Shown here one piece after another: positions 28,488-37,551 of a stretch of 64,000 bases of DNA. The notes under the pieces are model-generated. The model did no database searches, was not told the origin of the DNA, and saw only the letters and a program-made list of their open reading frames with translations. The stretch comes from Aquimarina intermedia (GTDB taxonomy: Bacteria; Bacteroidota; Bacteroidia; Flavobacteriales; Flavobacteriaceae). The stretch covers positions 62,001 to 126,000 of the forward strand of contig NZ_VNHU01000002.1 in the NCBI RefSeq assembly GCF_008124785.1, given 5' to 3'. Position 1 is the stretch's first letter; each line of letters begins with the position of its first letter. A program made the translations under genes and the position numbers.

Positions 28488-30401
28488 TTATTCCTTTTTA
28501 AGTACGATTCTTGTCTTGTCTGTATTTTTTATATCTGTCCAAAATTGTCTATAACTCTCATACTTTTCTTTTGGAAAAATTCCATCAATCATCTTTAGAG
28601 TACGTTTAAATTTAATCTTAGATGGACTTAGCATTTCCAATTCGTAACTATAGGTTCCAAATTCGTTTGTGATAAACTTGCTTTCAGGTAACTTACTAAG
28701 TAAATATCCCGCAGGTAGATTAATCTCATACTCATCAGTATTTTGATACCCATGTCTTATAACCAAGGGGGTACGTCTATTTTCGTAAACAGGCAGATTC
28801 CCCTGATTACGATTAAACACGTTTGGAGTCACCAATAATCTGCTACCAGCTTTTTTAGAATAAGAAGAACAGGTAATCAAAAGGTCTTCTACAAATTGCA
28901 CTGTTTCTTTATCATCATGAAGATTAACTGATTTAATATGTAAGTTATTAATGTAACTCCACTTTTCTTTATAATGCAAATCAAGATTCTTCGGAGTTTC
29001 AAATTGAATTTGATAATTCCAATTATACTCTAACCCTCTAGCTTCTCGATTGATAGTAGCTTCCATCGAATTATCAGCTTTTAATTGTATTACCGCATTA
29101 GTATTCAATATATTTTCCTCTGAGAAATATTTCTTTGTACGTTTAATTTCTCCACCCTCCCGTTTAACTACCAAAACATTTCTATCATCGGTAAAATCTC
29201 CTATAAAATTAAACGGTATCGTTTGATTTGTGCACTCTAACCATATATCTTCTTCTTTATCAGGAATGTTTAAAATTACATGATCCCCCTCTATAGAAGC
29301 AAAATCTGCATCTATATCTCTTCTTTCATCAGCAAAAACAACTGTATAAAACGATAGGATACCTTGACTATCTAATAACGCTTTCGTATAATTTGTAAGC
29401 GCTTTACAATCTCCATAACCTAATCGATCTACATCACTCGCTAAAAACGGCATCCATCCACCGATCCCTAATTGCACACTTATATATCTTGTTTTATTCT
29501 GAACATATTCATAGATAAGCTTCGCTTTCTCTGCTTTAGTATTTGCCTCAGCGACTAGATTATTTATTTCCTCAATAGTTGATTCAGGCAACTCATTTCT
29601 ACCCATTAAAAGTTTTTCATAATACCACTTTCCAAGAGCCTTCCAATCCTTAGCTGATCCTTCCATCCCTTCTAATGTGAAATTATTTAGAAACACCTTC
29701 ACAATTGGCATAACCTCAAAATAAGCCGGGCTCATGATTTCTGAACGTTTTGATACTATATTTGCCACTTCATAGGATAATTCATAATCCGAATTATTTT
29801 TAAAAATTGAATATTCTTCAAGATTTATTTCTTTACTTTTGAGAGGTATTTTAGTTGGATTGACAATTTTATAATATGATTTTTCAACACTCAATCCGTA
29901 TCTTGGAACCGGAACCCAAGATTTAATGAAGGCAGTAGACGATCTTTTGATCTCACTCTCAAATATTACAGTATATGGATATCGAACCGGTGTATATTCA
30001 AAATATTTGATTCGGTCATCTCTCATCAAAGAAAAACCATCAATATAGCTTCTATCTTTGAAATCCTTCTTTTTATATTTATAAATTTCATTACCAAAAC
30101 TATCATAAATCACAGCTGATAATTTATTAATTTTTCTTGAGGGATCATACCATTCGGAAAAGTTTGCAGAACGCTCCCCATACCTATTAAGCACTGTTAC
30201 TGTTCTTTTGGTTTTAACCGTTACTGCATCAACAGCAGATATCTCTATCAAAATTTCTTCGACTCTAACCACTGCATTTGCATTCTTGAGCAATGCCGAA
30301 TCGATCCGATTCACATGTAGTTCCGGTAAATCCTGAGAAGAAACCTCAAAAAAAGGCATGAGTAAAAATACCCAAAAAGGGAAAAGTAAAAATCTAGACA
30401 T
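28488..30401 (-). CDS. DUF3857/transglutaminase-like exported protein (upstream copy)
   Basis: A 637 aa exported protein with a signal peptide (about 1-22, ending VSSQ). It has an N-terminal DUF3857 domain (YTVIFESEIKRSS region), a transglutaminase core containing YKSRYISVQLG-type sequence (TRYISVQLGIGGWMPF) and the nucleophile motif YGDCKALTNY. A C-terminal DUF3858-like domain follows. Unlike its downstream neighbour it keeps the GDC cysteine, so it may be active. The family is widespread in Bacteroidota envelopes; substrates are unknown to me. Confidence 0.82.
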   Translation of the reverse strand: MSRFLLFPFWVFLLMPFFEVSSQDLPELHVNRIDSALLKNANAVVRVEEILIEISAVDAVTVKTKRTVTVLNRYGERSANFSEWYDPSRKINKLSAVIYDSFGNEIYKYKKKDFKDRSYIDGFSLMRDDRIKYFEYTPVRYPYTVIFESEIKRSSTAFIKSWVPVPRYGLSVEKSYYKIVNPTKIPLKSKEINLEEYSIFKNNSDYELSYEVANIVSKRSEIMSPAYFEVMPIVKVFLNNFTLEGMEGSAKDWKALGKWYYEKLLMGRNELPESTIEEINNLVAEANTKAEKAKLIYEYVQNKTRYISVQLGIGGWMPFLASDVDRLGYGDCKALTNYTKALLDSQGILSFYTVVFADERRDIDADFASIEGDHVILNIPDKEEDIWLECTNQTIPFNFIGDFTDDRNVLVVKREGGEIKRTKKYFSEENILNTNAVIQLKADNSMEATINREARGLEYNWNYQIQFETPKNLDLHYKEKWSYINNLHIKSVNLHDDKETVQFVEDLLITCSSYSKKAGSRLLVTPNVFNRNQGNLPVYENRRTPLVIRHGYQNTDEYEINLPAGYLLSKLPESKFITNEFGTYSYELEMLSPSKIKFKRTLKMIDGIFPKEKYESYRQFWTDIKNTDKTRIVLKKE

Positions 30402-30422
30402 ACATTATAAAATTTGGGGTAG

Positions 30423-30875
30423 TTACTCTTTATTCTTTGTGTCGATAAGTAAGGTAACAGGTCCGTCGTTGATTAAATTTACCTTCATATCTTTTCCAAA
30501 TATACCCGTTCCAACTTTCTTACCCAAATCCAATTCTAACTGATTTACGAAACGTTCGTAAATTGGGGTCGCTATTTCAGGACTCGCTGCTTTGATATAA
30601 CTGGGTCTATTTCCTTTTTTAGTACTGGCAAATAGAGTGAATTGGCTTACAACGATAACTTCTCCGTCAATATCCTGAATCGACCTATTCATCACTCCAT
30701 TTTCGTCTGCAAATATTCGTAGTCTACTAATTTTACCTGATAACCACTTACTATCTGCATCGGTATCCTCTGCCTCAATACCTAAAAGAATTAATAGGCC
30801 ATCTGCTATATTTGAAATTACTTCCCCTTCAACCGTAACAGAAGCTTTTAACACCCTTTGTATAATTACTCTCAT
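30423..30875 (-). CDS. dtd: D-aminoacyl-tRNA deacylase Dtd
   Basis: Removes D-amino acids (and glycine mischarged on tRNA-Ala) from tRNAs. The 150 aa protein has the N-terminal MRVIIQRVLKASVTVEG, the active-site motif SQFTLFAS and the C-terminal NDGPVTLLIDT carrying the Gly-Pro motif. Full length. It starts 9 nt after rsgA ends, in the same operon. Confidence 0.95.
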   Translation of the reverse strand: MRVIIQRVLKASVTVEGEVISNIADGLLILLGIEAEDTDADSKWLSGKISRLRIFADENGVMNRSIQDIDGEVIVVSQFTLFASTKKGNRPSYIKAASPEIATPIYERFVNQLELDLGKKVGTGIFGKDMKVNLINDGPVTLLIDTKNKE

Positions 30876-30884
30876 GCAATGAAT

Positions 30885-31844
30885 CTATTCTTCAGTATAA
30901 TTATTCTTGCGATAATGTTCCTCCTCGCCCTCAATAATTTGCAAGTAGCTTTTATATCTAGACCAAGCAATTTCCCCAACATCCAGTGCGTCTTTAATTG
31001 CACATTTCGGTTCATTAATATGCAGACAGTTATTAAATTTGCACTTAGATTTCAGTTGAAAAAATTCAGGGAAATAATCACCTAATTCTTCTTTTTCCAT
31101 ATCCACCACTCCAAATCCTTTTATTCCCGGGGTATCTATAATTTTTGCATCAAAACTCAGATCAAACATTTCTGCAAAGGTAGTCGTGTGCTGCCCTTGT
31201 TGGTGTTGTTCGCTAATGGCTGTTGTCTTTAACATTAAATCCGGCTCAATTGTGTTGACCAAGGTTGACTTACCGACCCCACTATGGCCAGAAAACATAC
31301 TAACCTTGCCCTGCATCATAGCCTTCACCTTATCGACATTCTTCCCGGTCTTAGCTGAAATACCAACACATTCATATCCTATTTTTCTGTATAATGCAGC
31401 GAGATATTTGATTTCGAGCAACTCCTCCTCGTTATAGGTGTCAATCTTATTAAATAAAAGCACGGCTTTTATTCCATAAGCCTCTGCCGTCACTAAAAAT
31501 CTATCTATAAATGTGGTAAACGTAGGAGGATTATTTAAAGTAACCAGTAAGAAAACCTGATCGATATTGGCAGCAATAATATGCGTTTGTTTGGACAGAT
31601 TTACAGATTTACGAATGATATAATTTTTTCGATCATGAATCGTATTAATTACCCCACGTTCACTATCATTCTCATCATTCGTTTTCTCCAATTTAAAATC
31701 CACCTTATCACCAACAGAAACCGGATTGGTACTCTTAATCCCTTCAATTCTGAATTTTCCTTTTATTCGGCATTCATATGTTATTCCGTTTTCAGCTTTT
31801 ACGGTATACCAACTTCCAGTAGATTTATATACAATTCCTGTCAT
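30885..31844 (-). CDS. rsgA: Ribosome small-subunit biogenesis GTPase RsgA
   Basis: Circularly permuted GTPase assisting 30S maturation. It has an N-terminal OB-fold and a GTPase core in the order G4 FNKID, G1 GHSGVGKST, G3 DTPGIKG. A C-terminal zinc-binding region follows with Cys, Cys, His and Cys (CKFNNCLHINEPKC). I chose the ATG at 31844 (MTGIVYKSTGSWY, 319 aa); an ATG at 31880 would add 12 hydrophobic residues not usual in the family. Confidence 0.94.
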   Translation of the reverse strand: MTGIVYKSTGSWYTVKAENGITYECRIKGKFRIEGIKSTNPVSVGDKVDFKLEKTNDENDSERGVINTIHDRKNYIIRKSVNLSKQTHIIAANIDQVFLLVTLNNPPTFTTFIDRFLVTAEAYGIKAVLLFNKIDTYNEEELLEIKYLAALYRKIGYECVGISAKTGKNVDKVKAMMQGKVSMFSGHSGVGKSTLVNTIEPDLMLKTTAISEQHQQGQHTTTFAEMFDLSFDAKIIDTPGIKGFGVVDMEKEELGDYFPEFFQLKSKCKFNNCLHINEPKCAIKDALDVGEIAWSRYKSYLQIIEGEEEHYRKNNYTEE

Positions 31845-31901
31845 AGCTACAAAGATGCAAATTATATCCCAAATGCGCATTTGTTCTAAACCTCCTTTCC
31901 T

Positions 31902-32981
31902 TTATTTAGAACTGTTTTTTTGATGGTTAATAGACTCTTGATGAATGGCCTTATAAATTCGCAAAATAAATTCTTCACTCAGACCATTTTCATTTCCTTC
32001 AAGGATCATACGTCCCAAAATTTCATTCCAGCGCTTGGATTGCAAAATAGCAACATTCTGTTTTGCCTTTACCTTCCCTATTTCATCAGAAATTTTCATT
32101 CTTTTTGCCAACACCTCTAATACCTGATTATCCGCTATATCGATTTTAGCTCGTAATTGACTCAGTGCTTTTTGATACGCTTCATCTTCTCCGATTTCCT
32201 TTCGAATTTTTAAATCTTTCATCATTTGAATTAAAGTGTCTGGCGTTATTTGTTGCTTTGCATCACTCCATGCATTATCCGGATCATAATGTGTTTCTAC
32301 TATCAACCCATCAAAATTAAGGTCCAATGCAGTTTGAGACAAATCAAAAATTAAATCTCTTCGACCTGCAATATGAGAAGGGTCTAAAATTAAAGGCAAA
32401 TCAGGAAAACGATTTTGCAGGTCAATCGGAATTTGCCATTCTGGAATGTTTCTGTATTTAGTTTTCTCATAGGTCGAAAACCCTCTATGAATTACTCCCA
32501 GATTTTTAACATCTGCCGTATACAATCGTTCTACGGCTCCCAACCATAGCGAAAGATCCGGATTAATAGGGTTCTTTACCAACACAGGGTTATTAATACC
32601 CCTACAAGCATCAGCAATATCTTGTACTATAAATGGTGAGACTGTACTTCGTGCTCCTATCCATAGAATATCTACTCCATGTTCTAAGGCTAATTCTACG
32701 TGATGTGGATTAGCTACCTCGGTCGCTATCTTCATTCCCGTCTCTTCTTTAGCGCGTTGCAACCATTTTAGTCCTAAGGCGCCCACACCTTCAAAATTGC
32801 CTGGTCGGGTTCTGGGTTTCCAAATTCCGGCACGTAATACTGTAGCATCAGAATCTTTAAGCTGATGAGCTATTTTGACCACTTGATTTTCGGTTTCCGC
32901 ACTACAAGGTCCGCCGATAACCAAAGGATGATCTAATCCAAACGCATCCAACCAGTTTCTCAATTCTTTTTTATTTTCCAT
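31902..32981 (-). CDS. Bifunctional DAHP synthase / chorismate mutase
   Basis: Joins the first committed step of aromatic biosynthesis (PEP plus erythrose-4-phosphate) with the branch to prephenate. The N-terminal two-thirds is a class-I beta (KDO8P synthase-like) DAHP synthase, with GGPCSAET, KPRTRPGNFEG, GARSTVSP and DPSHIAGRRD. The C-terminal about 95 residues form an AroQ-type chorismate mutase helix bundle (LRAKIDIADNQVLEVLAKRM). I start at the ATG at 32981; the longer frame uses a TTG. The fused mutase may also sense prephenate or chorismate. Confidence 0.93.
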   Translation of the reverse strand: MENKKELRNWLDAFGLDHPLVIGGPCSAETENQVVKIAHQLKDSDATVLRAGIWKPRTRPGNFEGVGALGLKWLQRAKEETGMKIATEVANPHHVELALEHGVDILWIGARSTVSPFIVQDIADACRGINNPVLVKNPINPDLSLWLGAVERLYTADVKNLGVIHRGFSTYEKTKYRNIPEWQIPIDLQNRFPDLPLILDPSHIAGRRDLIFDLSQTALDLNFDGLIVETHYDPDNAWSDAKQQITPDTLIQMMKDLKIRKEIGEDEAYQKALSQLRAKIDIADNQVLEVLAKRMKISDEIGKVKAKQNVAILQSKRWNEILGRMILEGNENGLSEEFILRIYKAIHQESINHQKNSSK

Positions 32982-33025
32982 AATTTCTTTTTTTATGCTG
33001 TTCAAATCATTAAATCTGTCGTTGA

Positions 33026-33877
33026 TCAGGCTTCGATTCCGTTTAAAATTAATTTTATATGGTTGATATCTTCCATTTCTTTATGTAAACCTTCAAAATC
33101 GTCATTTTGAAGTAAACTTTTGAAATGAGAGAGGTTATTAATATACTCACTCAGTGATTCTATCACATTTTCTTTATTCTGTTGAAAAATAGGTCCCCAC
33201 ATGGCAGGAGAACTTTTTGCTAATCTTACTGTAGAGGCAAATCCACTGCCAGCCATATCGAAAATATCTTTTTCATTCTTTTCTTTCTGAATCACCGTTT
33301 TACCCAACATAAATGAACTGATATGTGATAAATGGGAGACATATGCAATGTGCTTATCGTGCGACACAGGATCCATATACCGGATACGCATTCCCAAAGC
33401 TGTAAAAATTTTCATCGCTCGCTCTTGCAATTTAAAAGCTGTTTTTTCTACTTCGCAAATAATGTTGGTCTTACCAAAAAACAGGGTATCGACTGCTGCT
33501 TCAGGACCAGAAAACTCTGTTCCCGCTATAGGGTGAATCGCTAAAAAATTACGCCTCTTATCATGTGTTGCTATGGACTGACAAATTTCCTGCTTTGTCG
33601 ATCCTACGTCCATGACCAATGCAGTATCCTGGATTCGATCTAAAACCTGAGGCAACAAAGTCACTGTTGTCGTCACAGGTATTGATATAATCACTACATC
33701 GGCTAACCCTAATTCTTCTATGGTGGACGGTCGGTCAATAAACCCTATTTTTAATGCAGAATCCAAATGCTTTTCATTCGAATCTATCCCATAAATTATA
33801 GTATCTGGCATGGTTTGCTTAATATCTTTACAAAAAGACCCTCCTATTAAACCGACTCCAATAACAAACAGCTTCAT
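33026..33877 (-). CDS. tyrA: Prephenate dehydrogenase TyrA
   Basis: Oxidatively decarboxylates prephenate to 4-hydroxyphenylpyruvate, the tyrosine branch. The 283 aa protein has the NAD-binding motif GVGLIGGS (7-14), DVGSTKQEI, HPIAGTEFSGPEAA and SHLSHISSFML. There is no ACT domain. Its start overlaps the aminotransferase end by 4 nt. Confidence 0.94.
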   Translation of the reverse strand: MKLFVIGVGLIGGSFCKDIKQTMPDTIIYGIDSNEKHLDSALKIGFIDRPSTIEELGLADVVIISIPVTTTVTLLPQVLDRIQDTALVMDVGSTKQEICQSIATHDKRRNFLAIHPIAGTEFSGPEAAVDTLFFGKTNIICEVEKTAFKLQERAMKIFTALGMRIRYMDPVSHDKHIAYVSHLSHISSFMLGKTVIQKEKNEKDIFDMAGSGFASTVRLAKSSPAMWGPIFQQNKENVIESLSEYINNLSHFKSLLQNDDFEGLHKEMEDINHIKLILNGIEA

Positions 33878-35064
33878 ATAGCCTTAAATTTTAGGGTTTC
33901 AACAGAAAAATCTACCCCTGCTATCCGATGTAAAGCTTCTTCAATCTGATCTATATTCGCACATAAAGAAAACCTTAAATACCCTGCTCCTTGAATTCCA
34001 AAAACTGCGCCAGGAGTAACAAAAATATTATATTCACGCAACAGTTTTTCTATAAAGTCATATCCATTTACATATGCTGGTAATTTGGCCCAAACGAACA
34101 ACCCTACAGCTTTGTGATCCACCATACAATTTAATTTCTTAGCTAGTTTCCAGATTAATTTTCTTCTTTTCGCATATGTTACATTCAGATTTTCATACCA
34201 CTGATCTGAAATTTGTAAAGCAGCTAAGGCTCCGTGCTGAATTCCTAAAAACATCCCGCTATCCATATTGGATTTCACTTGAAGTATTGCTTGTATTTTT
34301 TCTGCACCACCCATAACCATTCCTACCCTCCATCCTGCCATATTAAAAGACTTACTTAGAGAATTTAATTCTAAAGCATGATCCTTAGCTCCGACAACAT
34401 TAAATATACTGATAGGTTCAGGGTTGAGCACAAAACTGTATGGATTGTCATTTATAACTAATATATTATGTTTTTTAGCAAAGTGAATGAGTCGCTCAAA
34501 CAATAGTAGATTTCCTGAAGCACCTGTTGGCATATGGGGATAATTAACCCACATCAACTTTACCTTTCTTAAATCGAGTTGTTCCAACGCCTGAAAATCA
34601 GGTTCCCAATTATTTTGCTCGGTTAATTCATAAGCAATAGGTTCTGCATCCAGCAATTTGGTTACCGAAGCATATGTAGGATATCCCGGATTAGGAATTA
34701 ATACCTGATCCCCAGCATTGAGATACGCCATAGAAACATGCATAATCCCTTCTTTTGACCCCATTAATGGTAGGATTTCGGATTCACTATCTAAATCTAC
34801 ACCAAATTTGTTTTGATAAAATTCGGCAATGGCTGTTCTAAGCTGAGGAACCCCCTGATAACTTTGATACTGATGCACCCCTTTCTCTCGCATAGCTGAT
34901 TGCATAGCCCGAACAACCTCAACGGGAGGCTCCAAATCAGGACTACCGATTGCTAAATTCAAAATCGGTTTTCCTGCACTGGCCAGCGCTCTCACCTCAC
35001 GTAATTTTGAAGAAAAGTAGTACTCTTCTACATTGTCTAAGCGTTTTGCAGTTTGTACTTTCAT
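33874..35064 (-). CDS. PLP-dependent class I/II aminotransferase (aromatic operon)
   Basis: Fold-type I aminotransferase of 396 aa with NPGYPTY, the NYPHMPTG substrate-loop sequence, NDNPYSF and the PLP lysine in NSLSKSFNMAGWRVG. Its place between pheA and tyrA suggests it transaminates phenylpyruvate and 4-hydroxyphenylpyruvate. A prephenate aminotransferase or LL-DAP-type activity cannot be excluded. It overlaps both neighbours by 4 nt. Confidence 0.88.
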   Translation of the reverse strand: MKVQTAKRLDNVEEYYFSSKLREVRALASAGKPILNLAIGSPDLEPPVEVVRAMQSAMREKGVHQYQSYQGVPQLRTAIAEFYQNKFGVDLDSESEILPLMGSKEGIMHVSMAYLNAGDQVLIPNPGYPTYASVTKLLDAEPIAYELTEQNNWEPDFQALEQLDLRKVKLMWVNYPHMPTGASGNLLLFERLIHFAKKHNILVINDNPYSFVLNPEPISIFNVVGAKDHALELNSLSKSFNMAGWRVGMVMGGAEKIQAILQVKSNMDSGMFLGIQHGALAALQISDQWYENLNVTYAKRRKLIWKLAKKLNCMVDHKAVGLFVWAKLPAYVNGYDFIEKLLREYNIFVTPGAVFGIQGAGYLRFSLCANIDQIEEALHRIAGVDFSVETLKFKAI

Positions 35065-35891
35065 CGTTGTTGGTTTTTATAAGTCCCTAAAATTTTTAGC
35101 TCTAGCGTCATGATTCTCAATAAGGTGATTGCCTTTTCAAAGTATTCAGACTTCCCAAATGTGACATCAATAAAAAATGAATGTTTCCAAGGCTCATTCA
35201 ATATGGGGAGGGATTGTATTTTTGTAAGATTAAGGCTACAGTCACTCATAACATTTAGTAGCGTCGCAAGACTTCCTTGCTTATGCATCGCAATAATCTT
35301 TAACGAAGCTTTATTAATTTCTTTTTTCCTTTCTACAGCTTCGGATTTTCGCTCTAGCACAAAAAACCGGGTACTATTAGTCGTTATAGTTTGAATATTA
35401 TGTGCTAAAATTTCTAAACTATATAATATTGAAGCAATTTTGCCTGCGATGGCTGCAATACCTAAATTATTTTCATTTTTAATATTTCTCGCTACCGCTG
35501 CAGTATCTGTCGCTTCAACCAATTTGATGCCCGGATATTGCTTAAAGAAATCTTTACACTGTAAAAGTGCCATTGGGTGAGAGTGCACTTCATTAATATC
35601 TTCTATTTTTTGACCCGGAAGCACCATAAGACAATGATTTATCGGAGCATAAAACTCTCCTATAATGTTAAAATCACATTCATCGATATATGCATAATTT
35701 GGGATAATTGTCCCTGCAATAGAATTTTCTATGGCCATTATCGCATGTTCGCTATGCGCGTTTACCAAACTATTTGCCACTTCTGCAAAGGACATACATT
35801 CCTCTACCTCAACCAAGTCACCAAAATATGCTTGAGCTACTTGATGATGGTATGAACCTTTTATACCTTGTATGGCAACTTTTGATTTCAT
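35061..35891 (-). CDS. pheA: Prephenate dehydratase PheA
   Basis: Converts prephenate to phenylpyruvate, the phenylalanine branch. The 276 aa protein has a catalytic domain (about 1-180) with the N-terminal GIKGSYHHQVAQAYFG, ENSIAGTI and TNSTRFFVLER containing the catalytic Thr-Arg-Phe. A C-terminal ACT domain (about 195-275) follows, in which the usual ESRP motif is altered to QSLP. No chorismate mutase is attached; that activity is in the DAHP synthase fusion. It is the first structural gene after a leader peptide and attenuator. Confidence 0.94.
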   Translation of the reverse strand: MKSKVAIQGIKGSYHHQVAQAYFGDLVEVEECMSFAEVANSLVNAHSEHAIMAIENSIAGTIIPNYAYIDECDFNIIGEFYAPINHCLMVLPGQKIEDINEVHSHPMALLQCKDFFKQYPGIKLVEATDTAAVARNIKNENNLGIAAIAGKIASILYSLEILAHNIQTITTNSTRFFVLERKSEAVERKKEINKASLKIIAMHKQGSLATLLNVMSDCSLNLTKIQSLPILNEPWKHSFFIDVTFGKSEYFEKAITLLRIMTLELKILGTYKNQQR

Positions 35892-35903
35892 TCAAATTTG
35901 GGT

Positions 35904-35934
35904 AAAAAAAAATCCCGATTTGCATCGGGATTTT
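35904..35934 (-). terminator. Attenuator terminator ahead of pheA
   Basis: In minus-strand RNA an 8-bp perfect stem ATCCCGAT/ATCGGGAT (35924-35931 with 35912-35919), extended by three A-U pairs, with a 4-nt loop and then a run of about nine U. It lies between the leader ORF and pheA, 13 nt before the pheA ATG, so it would end transcription before the operon unless prevented. Confidence 0.85.
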
Positions 35935-35955
35935 AAATTATAAACATAAAAATAT

Positions 35956-36033
35956 TTACATAGGGATCCCGTTTCTCTCTTTAAAATAAAAGAAGAAAAA
36001 ATAAAATCCGTTCCAAGTAAATAAATTATTCAT
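35956..36033 (-). CDS. Phe/Tyr-rich leader peptide of the pheA operon
   Basis: A 25-codon ORF, too short for automatic ORF calls, read by eye on the minus strand. It begins MNNLFTWNG, continues FYFFFFYF and ends KERNGIPM followed by TAA. Ten of 25 residues are aromatic: Phe at 5, 10, 12-15 and 17, Tyr at 11 and 16, Trp at 7. Its last codons (35966-35971, CGGGAT in RNA) can pair with the terminator 5' arm. This is the layout of a classical amino-acid attenuator: stalling at Phe or Tyr codons would favour antitermination. Confidence 0.85.
   Translation of the reverse strand: MNNLFTWNGFYFFFFYFKERNGIPM
35966..36000 (-). promoter_or_regulatory. Attenuator segments 1 and 2 (pause hairpin / antiterminator arm)
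   Basis: The U-rich Phe codon run (about 35989-36000) can pair with the purine stretch after it (AAAGAGAGAAA, about 35974-35984), with about ten of eleven pairs. Just beyond, CGGGAT (35966-35971) is complementary to ATCCCG of the terminator 5' arm (35926-35931). The two alternatives, 1:2 plus terminator or 2:3 antiterminator, are mutually exclusive. Pairing was judged by eye only. Confidence 0.6.
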
Positions 36034-36055
36034 TGTCTCTGTTGTAACTAGATTG

Positions 36056-36088
36056 CTAAAGTAAATAAAACATCGAACTTTCAAAACA
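36056..36088 (-). promoter_or_regulatory. Possible promoter of the pheA leader
   Basis: On the minus strand TTTTG is followed 18 nt later by TACTTTAG, a loose match to the Bacteroidota TTTG / TAnnTTTG pattern. Transcription would begin about 15 nt before the leader-peptide ATG. The rest of the 322-bp gap up to kbl holds only a weak 6-bp dyad at 36128-36133/36144-36149, a poor candidate terminator for kbl. Confidence 0.4.
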
Positions 36089-36213
36089 AAAAGTAAACTA
36101 ATTCTTTTTAAAGTTCAATCAATTATCAAACTCTTTATTTTTTGAGTTTTAAATAGGAATTATTCAAAATAGGATCCGCATATCTAAAAACCTTACTAAA
36201 ATATAAGATGCTG

Positions 36214-37401
36214 TTAAATAACTTTCAGTTCTTTTCCTACCTTGGTGAATGCTTTAACCGCTTTCTCAAGATGCTCACGCGTATGCGCCGCAGATAATTG
36301 AACACGTATCCGTGCTTTTCCTTTTGGCACTACGGGATAAAAGAATCCGATAACATAAATACCTTCATCCAGTAATTTTGACGCAAATTCCTGCGCTAAT
36401 GTAGCTTCATACAGCATTACAGGAACAATAGGATGATCTCCCGGCACGATGTCAAATCCTGCGGCAGTCATTTCGGTTCTAAAATATTTAGTATTTTCCT
36501 CTAACGTATCTCGCAGTGAGGTTGAAGCGCTTAAAAGATCCAAAACCTTGATAGAAGCACCTACTATTGAAGGTGCCACAGTGTTTGAAAATAAATAAGG
36601 TCTAGATCTTTGTCTTAACAATTCTACAATTTCTTTACGTGCTGCGGTAAATCCACCGGATGCACCTCCTAAAGCTTTACCATATGTACCTGTTATAATA
36701 TCTACTCGTCCCATAACATCACAGTACTCATGCGTTCCACGGCCTGTTTTACCAAGAAATCCTGTAGAATGGCACTCATCAATCATAACCATCGCATTAT
36801 ACACTTCTGCTAAGTCGCAAATTTTATCTAATTGAGCAATGGTACCATCCATAGAGAAAGAACCGTCGGTAACAATTAAAATACGTCTGGAACCTTGTGC
36901 TTCTTTTAGCTGCTCTTCGAGGGAGTCCATATCGTTATGATCATATCTAAACCGTTTTGCCTTACATAATCTGATACCGTCAATAATAGAAGCATGATTA
37001 AGCGCATCAGATATGATAGCATCATCAGGTCCTAAAATTGGCTCAAAAAGTCCTCCATTAGCATCAAATGCTGCGGCATATAAGATACAATCTTCCATTC
37101 CTAAAAACTCTGCGGTCTTGCGTTCTAATTCTTTATGAATATCCTGTGTACCGCAAATAAAACGAACTGATGAAAGTCCATAACCATGTGAGTCAATAGC
37201 ATCCTTTCCTGCTTGAATTACGTCTGGATGTGACGAGAGACCCAAATAATTATTCGCACAGAAATTTAAAACCTCCTTTGAATTTGTGGTATCGATTTCT
37301 GCACCTTGAGGTGTAGTAATGATACGTTCGGACTTATACAATCCTGCATCCTTAATTTCTTCTATTTCTCTTTGTAAATCTTCTTTAATATTTGAAAACA
37401 T
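36214..37401 (-). CDS. kbl: Glycine C-acetyltransferase (2-amino-3-ketobutyrate CoA ligase) Kbl
   Basis: PLP enzyme that cleaves 2-amino-3-ketobutyrate with CoA to glycine and acetyl-CoA, the second step of threonine catabolism. The 395 aa alpha-oxoamine synthase has [12 protein letters not shown] and the PLP lysine Lys242 in [15 protein letters not shown]. Full length. The threonine dehydrogenase gene lies 150 nt upstream, supporting the assignment over other family members such as serine palmitoyltransferase. Confidence 0.94.
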   Translation of the reverse strand: MFSNIKEDLQREIEEIKDAGLYKSERIITTPQGAEIDTTNSKEVLNFCANNYLGLSSHPDVIQAGKDAIDSHGYGLSSVRFICGTQDIHKELERKTAEFLGMEDCILYAAAFDANGGLFEPILGPDDAIISDALNHASIIDGIRLCKAKRFRYDHNDMDSLEEQLKEAQGSRRILIVTDGSFSMDGTIAQLDKICDLAEVYNAMVMIDECHSTGFLGKTGRGTHEYCDVMGRVDIITGTYGKALGGASGGFTAARKEIVELLRQRSRPYLFSNTVAPSIVGASIKVLDLLSASTSLRDTLEENTKYFRTEMTAAGFDIVPGDHPIVPVMLYEATLAQEFASKLLDEGIYVIGFFYPVVPKGKARIRVQLSAAHTREHLEKAVKAFTKVGKELKVI

Positions 37402-37532
37402 AAATATGATTTTGTAATTAATATATACCCTACGCTATTTCAGTTCTTTTTAAAATTACACTATATGTTGTGTAACTCCAAGTATCCCCTATGTTTCTTG
37501 AAAAATCCCTTTAAAATTGACAATAAATCATC

Positions 37533-37540
37533 CAAAAATA
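37533..37540 (-). promoter_or_regulatory. kbl -7 element
   Basis: Reads TATTTTTG on the minus strand, a perfect TAnnTTTG match just after the tdh stop. It predicts a leader of over 120 nt, which contains a 6-bp dyad TTACAC/GTGTAA (37456-37461, 37470-37475). kbl may be transcribed both from here and from the tdh promoter. Confidence 0.4.
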
Positions 37541-37551
37541 TCTAAACGCCT

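Noticed and set aside
36128..36149. Terminator of kbl
   Set aside because: The 6-bp AAACTC/GAGTTT stem has a 10-nt loop and no T run on the minus strand; support is too weak to list.
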